Source: Bactericera cockerelli (Eukaryota; Arthropoda; Insecta; Hemiptera; Triozidae). Taken from it: a stretch of DNA of 64,000 nucleotides. The stretch lies in NCBI GenBank assembly GCA_024516035.1, contig CM044960.1, forward strand, positions 20,104,668-20,168,667, read 5' to 3'. The translations under genes and the position numbers were made by a program. Shown here piece by piece: positions 33,001 through 43,069 of the stretch (its first letter is position 1; every line of letters starts with the position of its first letter). Below the pieces are notes generated by a model. That model was not told the origin of the DNA. It saw only the letters and a list, made by a program, of their open reading frames with translations, and did not search any database.

Positions 33001-35800
33001 GAATAACGCAAATATTCTGTCAAGTATTGCTTTCATCAGAAAACCTTTTTCTGTTGGAAGTATAGACAGTTGCTATACAAAAAAGTGTAAGAGACACCTG
33101 GATACCCTACAGAATAAATGGAACACCTACCCTGTTCCTGCAGAGCTTGGATATGTAGTACCAGGTGTCGCTGCCCTCCTGCAGCTTCATCCTGTAGAGA
33201 CAGGGGCGGGGCACTTCCAGCAGCGCACACTTCCTGGGGAACCCACTGGACTTGCTCTTCTCACTCACGGCCTCTATGTTGATGTCGCCAGACTCTATGG
33301 CGGCTCGCACCTGACATGGGGAGGAGAGACAACGGTGATGAGATATATAACACCTTGAGCCCATGAATACCATATATGACTCTCAGCTGACATTTCATAA
33401 AGGACATGAGTACCATATATGACCCTCACCCGAAATTTGACTGTGGACATGAGTACTCAATATGGTATTCACGACCTTCCTTTCTTTGAAGTTAAATAAT
33501 AAAGTACAGGGTGGCGCAGTGCGCATGACCACATTTGAAATTGTTGCCATGCGTTTAATATTTGAGTTAAGATATTGAAATAAAAAGTATTCTGTAGAAA
33601 AAATGTGGAAGTTTATTTTACACGAGTCCATTCTTGAAGTATGAGAGATGATGTCCGACAAATGACGTCTTTGTTGACTTACACATTCTTCGAGACGCTC
33701 CCTGAAGTTGTGCATCACGTTCACCAACTTTTCGTCAGCAATCCGAGCGATTTCACGGCGGATAGAGTCCTTCAGGTCAGCAAGGGTACGAGGTTCGTCG
33801 ACATAATCTTTGGCCTTTAGAAATCCCCATACAAAAAAATCACACGGAGTGAGGTCGGGTGAGCGTGGCGGCCACATCACGTCACCATTCCGGGAAATCA
33901 CACGACCGGGAAAAATTTGATGCACACGATCCATGGACACTCTTGTTCATGGATCGTGGATTCCTGAGGAGATGTTGGTGAACGTGATGCACAACTTTAG
34001 AGAGCGTCTCGAAGAATGTAAGTCGACAAGTACGTCATTTGTCGGATATCATCTCTCATACGTCAAGAATTGCCTAATGTAATATAAACTTCCACATTTT
34101 TTCTACAAAATACTTTTTATTTCAATATCTTATCTCAAATATTAAACGCATGGTAACAATTTCAAATGTGGTCATGCGCACTGCGCCACCCTGTATAAAA
34201 GGTACAGCTGAAAAACGTAAATTTATCGAATTTTCTCGACAAAATACACAATATTTTACAATAGAAAAACTTTGATACGAAGGGTGCAATACGCATTTTT
34301 TGCCTTGGTCCCTCATGCTCACTCGCCCATCCCAGCTCTGGGGCTCAAAGTGTTAACATCTGGGGACTCTACTGAAGTTAAATTATAAACAGGTACTGTT
34401 CTTTCTTATTACTTTTAGTGGTTTAATTTTTGGGGTCGCTTCGAGCCGCCCTAATCAGTTCGATATAAACGCTTAAAAGCTGATATTTAATTGTGTCACG
34501 TGCATCATTACAAGCTCATACGCAGAGGTAAACAAAATACTTATGAATATTTGCCTTTTACGCGTGTAGAAAACGGTCGCTATTTTCGCCACCACCCTAC
34601 GCGAACACATCTATAGGCCTGCTTAGCGTCTTTTGGTTATGGTACTTGTTCAATATTTGGGGTTATGGAAACGTAACTTAAATCTTAAATACCATCGATA
34701 AAAATAATAATATCGCCTTATTTATAAATACTGCCTGACTTGGACTAATGAGTCCTATTATTCCAGCAGTAAGCCAAAGACGTATTATTTGGTATGTTGT
34801 CAAAATCCCAAATGGGAATATAACTTCTCATATTCCGACAAGATCACGACCTCTGGATTGCCAAACAGACGCCTAGACCACTGATCTTTCGGAACTGAGA
34901 GTGGAATTAATAGACGTTTTATTATAAATCTGTGGACATAAGTCTAGATTTTGCGTATTGATTTAAATGGGGAAACTGAAGCTTAAGTCCGAACTTGTGA
35001 TCTCGGTTTTGTGTAGTAATTCTTAGAAGCTTTTATCATTAGCTTAGGAAAAGAACCTTTGTAAAAATCCAATATTGTTAATAAATAAATAAAATGTTTA
35101 AAATGTTAGATGTTTAAAAAAAATTGGCCCTGAGAATAATAATAATAATAATGATGGACCCTCACCCTCTCTGCCAGCTCTGCGTTGCTGAACTCCAGAC
35201 ACTTGTCTATGTCCTCCGAGTAGATGCGGGCTAGGAGGGGAGACTCTTTGGACACGGTGGGGGCAGCGCGCCACTCCAGGAATTCCTTGTGAACCACAGG
35301 GTCCACCTGGGAAGGGAAACAGAAAGTGTGAATTAAAATAAAACATCAAACAATTAGGGGCAGCTGTGATGGGCACAGTGCAGGAACTCCTTGTGAACCA
35401 CAGGGTCAACCTGGGAGGGGGAACAGGAAGTGTGAATTAATTTTTTTTTTTTTTTTAAGTTTTTTTAAAAGTTATCATATTTGTGTTAATCACTTTCGTG
35501 ATATCACAACTACTAAAACTCGCTTTATTAAATCTACGCTGAAACCGGGACTTGAACCACCGACCTCCAGGTTACAAGTCCGCTGCCTTATCGATCAAGC
35601 TACTGAGGTTGGTAGATCAAACAATTAAGGGCAGCTGTGATGGGCACAGTGCAGGAACTCCTTGTGAACCACAGGGTCCACCTGGGAAGGGAAACAGAAA
35701 GTGTGAATTAAATTCAAAAGATCAAACAATTAGGGGCAGCTGTGATGGGCACAGTGCTTCGTTCCTCTGACATGGAAGACATTTTTTATATTTTATAAAT

Positions 35801-35835
<35 letters not shown>

Positions 35836-36673
35836 TTACGAAAAACAATTAGGGTCACATTATGAAACAGGATTAAAATTAAGCTAAGCCTGACATGCCC
35901 TCAATTCGGTGTTTTCAACCAATCACAAAGCACTGTACCCCGAGTCAAGGGATAGTGACCACTTATCTTAACTCTAATCCCGCTTAAAAAATCGGCCCTT
36001 AATGTTTAGTTTATACATCTGTCATCTGTATGAAGTTTAATAAGGTATCCCAGGTAAGGATAGATAAATAGTCGGACTAAAAAACTACAAAAAAAAGATT
36101 ACTTAGGTTTTTTTGTTTGGCGGAAAAATATAGAAGTCAGAAGTAAGAAAAGTATCTTTTGTGTTTTGTCTCGGGCTGCTCTGGTTGTGACAGTTCAATT
36201 AGGTACCGTTATTCAGGAAATATTACAAGTAAACTCTAGTGAACTATGGCAAGAACTTTATTGACTAGAAAAGAATTTACAGTCGTATTTAAAAAAATAT
36301 TAAAATTGAACAAAAAAATCGTACATTATTTTGAATTTCCATTCAAATTAGAAAGTACATATCCACCTCTTCACTACACCTGACAGGAGGATGGAGTTCA
36401 TAATGTTCACAAAGTGTCCAAAACATATTTGACTAGATCGCCAACTAAGTGGAAGCTCAGTTAAAGAGAAGTTAATGAAGTATGCTCTCGTTGGCATGCA
36501 AGGTAAGCGACCACTTACTTCTTTACAGTCTTTGGTATACACAGCGTCAAGGTTGGGGGGCAGATTACTGGCCTCGACATCCTCCCCTGATTCGGAGGGA
36601 GGGGAGTCTTCCCTCCCATACTTGAGATGGCAGTGGGAGGGAGAGCGCCTGTGTTTGCGAAACAGCCCCGAGC
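29925..36673 (-). CDS. Rabin8 / RAB3IP / GRAB-like Rab exchange factor, C-terminal part
   Basis: Five coding exons on the minus strand: 36519-36673, 35166-35306, 33131-33310, 31791-31857, 29925-30007 (stop TGA at 29925-29927). Joined phases agree (2-in, then 0, 0, 0, 1). The order and content follow the C-terminal half of vertebrate RAB3IP/RAB3IL1: EFLEWRAAPT, a Cys-containing KCALLE region, a YYISKLCRNR block, KVCDFLNYLHYIQRGLV and EINRLRKEIVLARLGL at the end. Family members use an N-terminal Sec2 coiled coil to activate Rab8 or Rab3 in exocytosis and ciliogenesis; that part is not seen here and must be encoded upstream, perhaps beyond the BEL fragment and gap. Convergent with LMO. Confidence 0.88.
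30228..30399 (-). mobile_element. tRNA-headed SINE, GCATTGG type, in Rabin8-like intron
   Basis: Head 30323-30399 on the minus strand: gcattggtagtcacgtggtt, with a B-box-like ggttcgaatccca and closing tcaatgc. The body on the lower side includes gtagaaaatgctgtaagcat; a diverged copy of that body occurs at about 43655-43715. Confidence 0.65.
30571..30742. mobile_element. MITE with TA flanks
   Basis: About 75-bp inverted ends: gcccgttccagaaacacttt at the left and its near complement at the right, with TA on both sides (30569-30570, 30743-30744). The centre is also largely self-complementary (caaccaatcagaatgcgttg), so the whole forms a long hairpin. No ORF. Confidence 0.7.
31255..31775 (+). mobile_element. 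tRNA-headed SINE interrupted by a LINE fragment
   Basis: The head begins cctccgtggcgtaatggtt, is broken by the LINE piece at 31278-31444, and resumes at atggttgtgactactgtgcc with B box gagttcgactcccgg. The body contains caggctgggtgaggttaatg and gaatggagggtaaaaccccc, the same core as in the 5S-headed SINEs, then a different end and an (AAT)n tail. Confidence 0.7.
31278..31444 (-). mobile_element. Truncated LINE 3' end nested in a SINE
   Basis: (TTTA)n tail, 3' UTR, then a stop inside the hairpin loop (gttattgcctatgg). The surrounding SINE supplies an aatggtt duplication on both sides (about 31273-31279 and 31445-31451). Confidence 0.8.
31791..31857 (-). CDS. Rabin8-like exon, KVCDFLNYLHYIQRGLV
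   Basis: Acceptor ttttccag/ATC and donor TCGG/GTGAGT. Encodes IIKVCDFLNYLHYIQRGLVK SS plus one base. The F-x-Y-x-YIxQGLV pattern is strongly conserved in RAB3IP and RAB3IL1. Confidence 0.9.
31889..32025 (+). mobile_element. tRNA-headed SINE, GTCCCGG type
   Basis: Head with gtcccggtagctgagtgatc, B box ggtttcgaaaccc and closing ccgggac, then the acatgacaag body start shared with the copy at 18077. The 3' part is diverged or lost. Confidence 0.7.
32026..32813. other. Intron sequence of the Rabin8-like gene, nothing assigned
   Basis: No exon or repeat could be matched. One segment near 32740-32800 has a simple tandem pattern of gggtctaggg-like words. Confidence 0.35.
32814..32984 (-). mobile_element. 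Truncated LINE 3' end in Rabin8-like intron
   Basis: (TTTA)n tail and 3' UTR nearly identical to the copy at 31278, stopping in the same hairpin loop (ttattgcctatggg). Confidence 0.82.
33131..33310 (-). CDS. Rabin8-like exon, central C-terminal domain
   Basis: Acceptor catgtcag/GTG and donor AACAGG/GTAGGT, 60 codons in phase 0. Encodes VRAAIESGDINIEAVSE, the KCALLEVPRPCLYRMKLQEG segment and WYYISKLCRNR. Cys-x-hydrophobic and YYIS-x-x-CR-x-R are diagnostic for this family. Confidence 0.9.
33507..34193 (-). mobile_element. Tc1/mariner derivative with two copies of one end
   Basis: Flanked by TA (33505-33506, 34194-34195). The outer about 220 bases on each side (33507-33729 and 33974-34193) are inverted copies of each other and include not only the terminal inverted repeat (cagggtggcgcagtgcgc) but also the transposase C-terminal coding region. 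The element is therefore a fold-back made of two 3' ends around a short unique centre. Confidence 0.8.
33612..33940 (-). pseudogene. Tc1/mariner transposase C-terminal fragment
   Basis: Minus-strand frame with WPPRSPDLTPCDFFVWGFLK, the block holding the third catalytic acidic residue of a DDE/D transposase, then a helix-rich region and VMHNFRERLEECVSQQRRHL at the end of the protein. The DNA-binding domain and the first two catalytic residues are absent, so it cannot be active. The frame remains open beyond the stop-equivalent into the terminal repeat. Confidence 0.8.
34702..34900 (-). mobile_element. tRNA-headed SINE, GTCCCGG type, diverged head
   Basis: The 3' part (aataatatcgccttattta, then attattccagcagtaagcc) matches the complement of 18278-18200; the head on the high side is degenerate but retains ccagaggtcgtg. 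Confidence 0.7.
34905..35005. mobile_element. MITE-like repeat, copy 2
   Basis: attaatagacgttttattat with ctagattttgcgtattg inside matches the complement of the copy at 27764-27864. One end is diverged. Confidence 0.45.
35166..35306 (-). CDS. Rabin8-like exon, EFLEWRAAPT block
   Basis: Acceptor cccttcccag/GTG at 35306, donor GAGAGG/GTGAGG; 47 codons in phase 0. Encodes VDPVVHKEFLEWRAAPTVSK then YSEDIDKCLEFSNAELAER. F-x-EWR-x-AP-T and EDI-x-x-CL-x-F-x-x-EL are conserved in RAB3IP. Its acceptor and first codons are duplicated twice in the upstream intron. Confidence 0.9.
35278..35757 (-). repeat. Three about 105-bp units, each with a copy of a splice acceptor
   Basis: Unit A 35278-35381 includes the real acceptor and first eight codons of the Rabin8-like exon. 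Unit B starts at 35382 and is split by a SINE (about 35440-35612) before finishing near 35652. Unit C runs 35653-35757. Each unit has the AG/GT-GACCCTGTGGTTCAC type exon start, with few substitutions. Confidence 0.85.
35440..35612 (-). mobile_element. tRNA-headed SINE inserted in a tandem unit
   Basis: On the minus strand: cctcagtagcttgatcgata, cttgtaacctgg in the anticodon position, ggtcggtggttcaagtcccg as B box, then a body ending in poly-A. The terminal bases of head and tail do not close an acceptor stem, so it is a SINE and not a tRNA gene. Confidence 0.65.
35852..35999. mobile_element. MITE with TTA flanks, PIF/Harbinger-like
   Basis: gggtcacattatgaaacagg at the left and the near complement ending atcggccc at the right, with TTA on each side. 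Same family as 16385-16540; both share ttcaaccaatcac in the centre. A long poly-A lies just before it at about 35804-35833. Confidence 0.65.
36519..36673 (-). CDS. Rabin8-like exon upstream of the EFLEWR block
   Basis: Acceptor aatccacag/GC at 36673, donor AAAGAA/GTAAGT at 36518. Encodes SGLFRKHRRSPSHCHLKYGR, a Ser/Glu-rich acidic stretch and NLPPNLDAVYTKDCKE, in frame with VDPVVHKEF of the next exon. Less conserved than the others; identity rests on phase, splice sites and position before the EFLEWR exon. Confidence 0.78.
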
Positions 36674-37144
36674 CTGTGGATTGTGGAAACGTGGGTTAAC
36701 AAAGCTCGATCAAGGTAGATATAGATTCAAATGATTATATTTTGTTTTACCTACCTATTCATCATATTTTTCTCTAATTGCCCTATGAAGGGTGAAATTT
36801 ATATGGATAACTCTTGTGTATTGGAGAGCAGATGGCTTTTCCAATAGTTAATTGAAAATGAGCTTACGGTTGTCGTTCGTCAATCTTCTTCTGCTCTACG
36901 CTGGGGCCGCTGATCAAGATGGTAAGTCGCCAGGCCTGGCGAAAGCGGCTAGCGGAGCAAGATGATACGGTGGATAGTTGCGATGTGTGCTGGTCAAGAG
37001 TTGATTAAGGTAAGAAGGAACGTTTCTAACGAAGAGTCCGACGTGAGATTTTCCATCGAGTTGGAGACAACCAATTGCGCACGCAATCGCTCATGGAGGT
37101 AGATATAAGTGGTCATTCATAGCAAAAAAAGTGAAGCCCTAACA
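36674..37144 (-). other. Possible BEL/Pao 3' LTR region
   Basis: On the minus strand a purine tract (atggggggggaaa) precedes TGTTAGGG at 37144, the expected look of a polypurine tract and LTR start about 400 bases after an integrase stop. The other LTR end and the second LTR are not visible, so length and identity are unproven. Confidence 0.35.
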
Positions 37145-37560
37145 TTTCCCCCCCATAGAATCCAACAGGATTATCTAATGGTCAATGTTCTTCCTGCAGC
37201 AAGAAATGAACGGTGAATATGGTATGGGCATGGAGGTGATGAATGATAAAAGGGTGATAAAATTATGATAACCAACTTATTTTGAAGATATTGCAAATTG
37301 AAATTTCTCCCCTGAGAATCTATATAAAAATTAAATGAAAATTAATTGCTCAACCTGAAGCTAGGATTAAAATTAAAGTACCTCAGACAGCAACCACAAA
37401 GTTAAATGATCAGTAATACTTTTACAAATTATTATGGAAGAAAAGGGTTAATTGGTTAATTGATAATAAAAAAAAATAGTGAAAAAATTCCAATAGGAAA
37501 AAATGAAAATAAATAAGTTTTAGCTTCCTATTTACAAATTTAAGCTTGGCTGCTTAAAGG

Positions 37561-37770
37561 TTAGTCGCGGGGATCGCCCACGGGTAGAAGGGCAAGTTTG
37601 GAGGCTGGTCGTGTCAGCACACCATGAGATGTTCGAACCGTTGCAACACGGACAACATTATCCTTGCCGGGCATCACATTGATTACAATTCCAATGGGCC
37701 ACTGTTGAGGTGGACAATTTGGAGTATGAAGAATCACAACATCGTTGATCTTGACATTATCATTAGAGGA
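37561..37770 (-). pseudogene. BEL/Pao retrotransposon integrase C-terminal fragment
   Basis: The minus-strand frame running into the gap encodes a short beta-rich domain: KINDVVILHTPNCPPQQWPI, GIVINVMPGKDNVVRVATVR, TSHGVLTRPASKLALLPVGD, stop TAA at 37561-37563. This is the DUF5641-type tail that follows the integrase core in BEL/Pao elements. The rest of the element is lost in the gap or collapsed by assembly. Confidence 0.78.
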
Positions 37771-37870
37771 NNNNNNNNNNNNNNNNNNNNNNNNNNNNNN
37801 NNNNNNNNNNNNNNNNNNNNNNNNNNNNNNNNNNNNNNNNNNNNNNNNNNNNNNNNNNNNNNNNNNNNNN
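37771..37870. other. Assembly gap, 100 N
   Basis: Fixed-length gap. It is followed by C runs interrupted by AAAAA (37871-37935), which look like an assembly or sequencing artefact. Predicted proline- or glycine-rich frames across it are not real. Confidence 0.98.
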
Positions 37871-37899
37871 CCCCCCCCCCCCCCCCCCCCCCCCCCAAA

Positions 37900-37935
<36 letters not shown>

Positions 37936-38189
37936 ACATCTGCATGTTCGGAAGAAAGAAAAAAGCTTTATTTTTAAAAAACAACTTTTTACTATTCAGT
38001 TTTATTTATTACTTCTCATATTTTTGATTAGACTGTATTTTTTGACAAATCTTTTTTAATACCATTGAGATATTGGTAAAATTGGGTACAAGTGATATTG
38101 TAGTTGAAAAATTATTTTTAGTTCAGTTGAAATCATGTCCTACTGTATTGTATCAATTTATTATCACCTAAATTACAGAGGAGATGGTG

Positions 38190-38300
38190 AAAACTGGGGG
38201 AAAAAACGGGACAACGCGGTGTCCCGTACGGGACATTTTGAAAAGTGCCCAAAAAAAAACGGGACGCCCCGGGGAAAATACGGGGACTTTCTGGCAACCT
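38190..38300. repeat. Unidentified GC-rich segment with repeated CGGGAC words
   Basis: Several cgggac/gtcccg words occur within 110 bases, including the 14-bp palindrome gtcccgtacgggac and an inverted pair around ccccgggg. The surroundings are AT-rich. It may be the end of an unknown transposon. Confidence 0.5.
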
Positions 38301-39486
38301 ACTCGACACCCACATCATGTCAACACGAGAATAGTGTCGATGTTCACTTATTACGACTTCCATTGTAACAGCCGCAGACCTGTCTGATTCCTGTGTGCTG
38401 ATGATTAGCACAGAACTTCCTCTCTTATCTGGATAGTGTTATCTCTTATCTGGATACCAAAGTATATTTCTGTGTTGTCTCTGTAGCACAGAGCCTGGAA
38501 CAAACCCTTTTGTCAAACCGTAGAGGTTCACCTTTAGTTTAAGAATAATTAAATAATTCTGTTTTTATCAATAACTTTGGTACCCCACTTCAATAACTAA
38601 TTGGGCTTTTACTAAGTTTGGTGTGAGTATAATAGGTAGGAGCCTAATAGAAGAAATCCCAGATTCTTATTCTTCATATTGTAGGCCAATCATTTCAGAT
38701 CAATACAGCTGGATGATAATTACATGAAAAAAATCAAATTGTGGACAGTTTCAATGCCCACGCGACTAAATCAATTCCTGGGACCAGGAGGAAGCAGCAC
38801 AGTAAAAGCACACTAATAACAATTTTAAACATACAGAAAAGGGACTTCAACAATGATCCCTATAAAACGGCACACCTGAAGCTATGAAGACATTACAATG
38901 AGGCTATTGTGACTTCTTAGGGCCTTCAGCGGTATCCAAAACCGTTTGTTTTCAACTGTCGTTGTTCATCGCTATGTGACTACTTTTTCAGTGTAGAAAA
39001 TGTTATAACATAAAAAATCCAGGCTAAAGTAGTAAGGGAACGAATCATGGGGATACCCCTGCTGTTCGCTAGTATCTCAAGAGCTTTCTTGCGTTGGTGT
39101 GAGACTTCTAGTCTGTGGACATCCATTTCCTGCAACTACAAGTTCGCAAGTGATAAATTCATAACTAAATCTCAGTACAAAAAAGTAAATTTTACCACTG
39201 ATAATTTAGTCTAGTATAAAATTCATGAGAGACCTATTTGAAAATTAAAATCAATTATTTATCTGAAAATCAGTTCGGTTTCACAGCGCTGAACGATCCA
39301 CACTATTATTCCACTAAGAACAGAGTGTTCAAGGAAACAAAGAGAAACAGTGAGGTATGTTATGTGCCATGTTAATTGTTGACATCTGAAATGCGTTCAA
39401 AAGTATCCCATGGAGATGAATAATTGAGGAAGTAAAGAAGAGGATACCTAGATCATCAAGTTAACATCGTCTGTAGTTACCTGAGA
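38301..39486. other. AT-rich stretch, no gene recognised
   Basis: Nothing supported on either strand. Confidence 0.35.
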
Positions 39487-39672
39487 ACCTGACATTTTGA
39501 ATACACCTGTTTCTGTAATCAAGTTGAAGTTAAGCTACATCCAATGAGGTTAAGACAATGTAGGTGACCGTTAGGTCTAGGTGATTCTGGCTCTTCCCGA
39601 TCCAACTCAGTTTAGGTGAGGTTTATGAGGCCGACATGAATTTCCTCTGAATGGATGGTAAGATACAAAAAT
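39487..39672 (+). mobile_element. Diverged 5S-headed SINE
   Basis: Contains gaatacacctgtttc, gaagttaagctacatccaat, gaggttaagac and a ctggctcttcccga segment in the order of the copy at 13291, followed by gaatggatggtaaga. Old copy. Confidence 0.65.
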
Positions 39673-39779
39673 ATTTGGTAAATTTTCCTTGTATAGTTCG
39701 AGAAGAACTTAGCCAAATAATTAGGCGCGTTTCTGGGTCAAAAAAGAATTGCATAGCTAACAAGGAGACTAGCTAAAAG

Positions 39780-40121
39780 CAGTGCCGAATTAAGGCTGCG
39801 CGGGGCCCTTGGCATTTCAAGGCGAGTTGCCCCAAAATTTTACAGGGTTTATTATTATAAAGATCACTGATTAAGATGTTGAGAAAGTCGATCACTGAGC
39901 CCTCAGAAGAAACTTTATGGGTTTGATGGCAGAGATTACCTAAGGCAATAATCATGTCTTTTGTCAATATGATTCTTTTCAAATACGAGTTATTATATTA
40001 TATAAAGAGCCGCAGCCATTAGGTATAGAGGTCTACCTATTTTTTATATGAAGCGCGGGGCCCCCCAAACCGCGGGGCCCCTGGCGTCTGCCAAAACCGC
40101 CAAATGGGCAATCCGCTAGTG
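39780..40121. mobile_element. hAT-like non-autonomous transposon
   Basis: Begins CAGTGCCGAATTAAG and ends GCAATCCGCTAGTG, which are imperfect inverted ends of hAT type, and is flanked by gctaaaag (39772-39779) and gctaaaaa (40122-40129), an 8-bp duplication with one mismatch. GC-rich terminal blocks (cgcggggccc) lie inside both ends. No transposase. Confidence 0.7.
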
Positions 40122-40621
40122 GCTAAAAAGTGTACTGTCCACTGGGGTTAGCATTTTTCTACCTCGATTCAGAACATTGGAGACCGCTCATACAAAGTTT
40201 ATAAATGAACTAGTTAGGACGAGGGCGCAGAGGAGAGGAGAGCTCACACCTAATCAAGAGGTTTGTAGAGACTTGTGCTGATGAGAGGACACTGTGTTCT
40301 CGGAGGAAGAAAATACTGGTGATGTATACTTCGGGGACCAAATCCGAATCTCGGACCGACAGATGTATGTCCTGAATATGCAACATTGATTGTGCATTTG
40401 ACCCTTAATTATTGTTTTATTAAACTATTGAATTTTACCAGCACAGTAAAATTTTTAAAACGATCTTAACAACCAACGTTTTAAAATGTTTATAGGAAAC
40501 TAGTGTCGAATTTTCAATTTTTATGGGCGAGGAATATCTAAGAAGAAAAAATATTTGTGGTTCTGAAAAAACTCACTAATTCTCCCAAACTTTGTGATGA
40601 GCTCAGAGAATCTCACGCCAT

Positions 40622-40862
40622 CGGAGATGGCACGTTTAATACACCAGTTTGACCAGCTCTCGTTCTGTCATTTGAGTTAAGCAACGTCCATTGATGTTAG
40701 GACCTGGATAAGTGAAAATTTAATTTCGAATTCTCGTGATACTGGCTCTGGGTGTGAGGTAATAAAGGTGTTTTGTTGGGAGGTATTCAGCAAAAGAAGG
40801 GTAAAACTCCCTTCATGGTAAAAGACCTTAGCTGTTAATGGGAACGTTAAATACTCAAAAAC
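40622..40862 (+). mobile_element. Diverged 5S-headed SINE
   Basis: gatggcacgtttaatacacc, gttaagcaacgtccattgat, tctcgtgatactggctct and gggtaaaactccc match the 13291 copy in order. Old copy, with tail region still recognisable (gggaacgttaaatactc). Confidence 0.65.
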
Positions 40863-41451
40863 AGATAACCAATAAATTAAATTTAATCATATTTTATTCA
40901 GAATGTTCATATGGAGTGTAAATCTGAGAACTATTATTCATTTGTCAACTCAACAGCCATGTCATCCAATTAAACTGGAAATTTACGTTTTATTTAAAAA
41001 TGTTTTCTCTGCTACAGATTCAAAGATCAAAACATTCTCGATCATAATTATGATCGATGAAATTTTAACACGAATATCTTGACATCATGGTACCTTGTAA
41101 GCGTCTACATTGTACTTGAAACAACCAATAATTTAAAAAAGATAGAAAAGTGGACTTGAAATTATTATAAACATGTTATCTATAAATACATTGTAATAAC
41201 TATACACATAATGTTCTATTAGAACTTTTCAAGCAGAACAAATTTGGAAGTTCCGTTAAAAAATCACATTGTTTAGAAAAACAGAATAGTTTTTACTTTT
41301 TAGTATACCAATTTCCGGGGCATTTTTACGCCAACGACTGTCATTCGCAGTGTCATGTAAAGATTTCAATAAGTATATCTTAAAATTATCTAAATTTTAA
41401 GCCAGAGACTGACGGATGACGTAAAAATATTACAAATGGGATTTTTGTGCT
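40863..41451. other. AT-rich stretch, no gene recognised
   Basis: No frame, repeat or RNA feature could be supported. Confidence 0.35.
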
Positions 41452-42746
41452 GACTACCGGCCGATATCTTTGTTGCCTCTTTTGTCTAAGGGTTTGGAAA
41501 AGCTGGCAGTTCGACAGATACTTTTATTTGTTGAAAAGTATGATATTCTTGATCCATATCAATCTGGGTTCAGACGTTTCCACAGTACTGCAACAGCACT
41601 TGTGAAGGTCACAACCGATATCCGTGTTGCCCTTGACCAAAAAAAGGTCACAATACTGGTTTTACTCGATATGAGTAAAGCATTTGACAGTGTCGACTTT
41701 GACATACTTCTCAGGCTTCTCAAAAAGATGCATTTCTCGGATAATGCTCTATCCTGGATAGAGTCTTACCTGAGGGATCGACGTCAGCGCGTCTCCTGTG
41801 ATGGTAAGTTGTCTGATTGGCTGCCAATACGTTCGGGGGTTCCACAGGGGTCAGTGGCCGGTCCTTTGTTGTTTGCACTGTACATTTCAAGCATTAGAGG
41901 TGTCTTTGAACATTGCAGATATCATGTTTACGCGGATGATGTCCAAGTTTATATTCACTGCTTAATGACGATCTTGGTAGATTTTCATTGTGGGCTAAAA
42001 GTTTGTTCTTAATACCAAACCCTTCAAAAACACAAGCACTAGTAGTGGGAACAAACAATTTTGTCACTACTCTTTCATCACTGAACTTGCCTCCAGTAAT
42101 GCTAAATGCGAATCCTATACCTTTCAGTAATAATGCAAAAAACCTTGGCATTTTCATTGATACTACTCTGTCCTGGTCCAGACATGTTTCTGAAATACGA
42201 AAGAAAGTCTTTTACTCCCTGCATACATTGAGTAAGTTCAGAAACGTCTTTCCCAAATATCTCAAGAAGAAGTTGGTTGAATCTTTGATTCTTCCAATTT
42301 TCGACTATTGTGATATTGTGTATTGTGGACTTAGTGCTGACTCAAAACGCTCCCTACAGGTTGCACAAAATGCATGTGTGCGGTATGTTCTAAATTTGAA
42401 AAGATTCGATCATGTCTCAGAATCTTACCGTTCTCTAGACTGGATGGATCTTGACAAAAGAAGAAACCTGCACACATTGCTAACTCTGTTCAAGGTTTTT
42501 CATCTGCCATTTCCTGTGTATATCTCAGAGCTTTTTGATTTCCTTGCTGACACAAATAGTTTCAGCACTAGGTCAGCCACAAGTAGGTTACTCACGGTTC
42601 CACTACACCGCACCTCTGCATATGAGAAATCTTTCCACATCATAGCAGTCCGGTTGTGGAATACAATACCGATGGAGGCAAGAAATGCACAAACATTAGA
42701 AATGTTTAAATCCTGTGTAGTCAAATTCTTAAAACCTTTAGAATAA
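41452..42746 (+). pseudogene. LINE reverse transcriptase fragment with an internal deletion
   Basis: Frame 1 (to about 41964): [63 protein letters not shown] and YADDVQVYIHC. Frame 2 resumes with LNDDLGRFSLWAKSLFLIPN and runs to the stop at 42746 through AKNLGIFIDTTLSW, RYVLNLKRFDHVS and SFHIIAVRLWNTIP. A short deletion at about 41962-41966 removes roughly ten codons and shifts frame. Endonuclease and ORF1 are missing. Confidence 0.88.
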
Positions 42747-42831
42747 GACTACACAAATTTTGTGGTTGGATGGAAGAGCTCAAAAATTGAGAATCCTGCC
42801 ACATTAAATAAAACCAAAAAAAAAAAAAAAT
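41452..42831 (+). mobile_element. 5'-truncated LINE, second CR1/Jockey-like family
   Basis: Starts abruptly inside ORF2 at the RPISLLP block and ends in a poly-A tail (about 42818-42831). It is distinct from the other LINEs in sequence and in having poly-A rather than an AAAT tail. Confidence 0.85.
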
Positions 42832-43069
42832 TCTTTAAACCTCAAAATTACATCTTTCGGATTATATTTCAATCCAACAGTCTCCAGATTTTCTGCTCAT
42901 CTTCCTCGGTACCCAATCATGTTCGGAGAAAGGTTTCCTCTTAATGAATAGGTCGACCTTCTGACCCCTCTTAACGCAAGCACGAACTTAATCACTGAAG
43001 TTATTGAGTGGATAGCTAATAGAGTGGATATAATAGACTGGCTCCATGGTGGGCCGCAGTCATGAGGTA

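Noticed and set aside
37624..38059. Proline- or glycine-rich proteins around the first gap
   Set aside because: They are created by poly-C runs and N bases.
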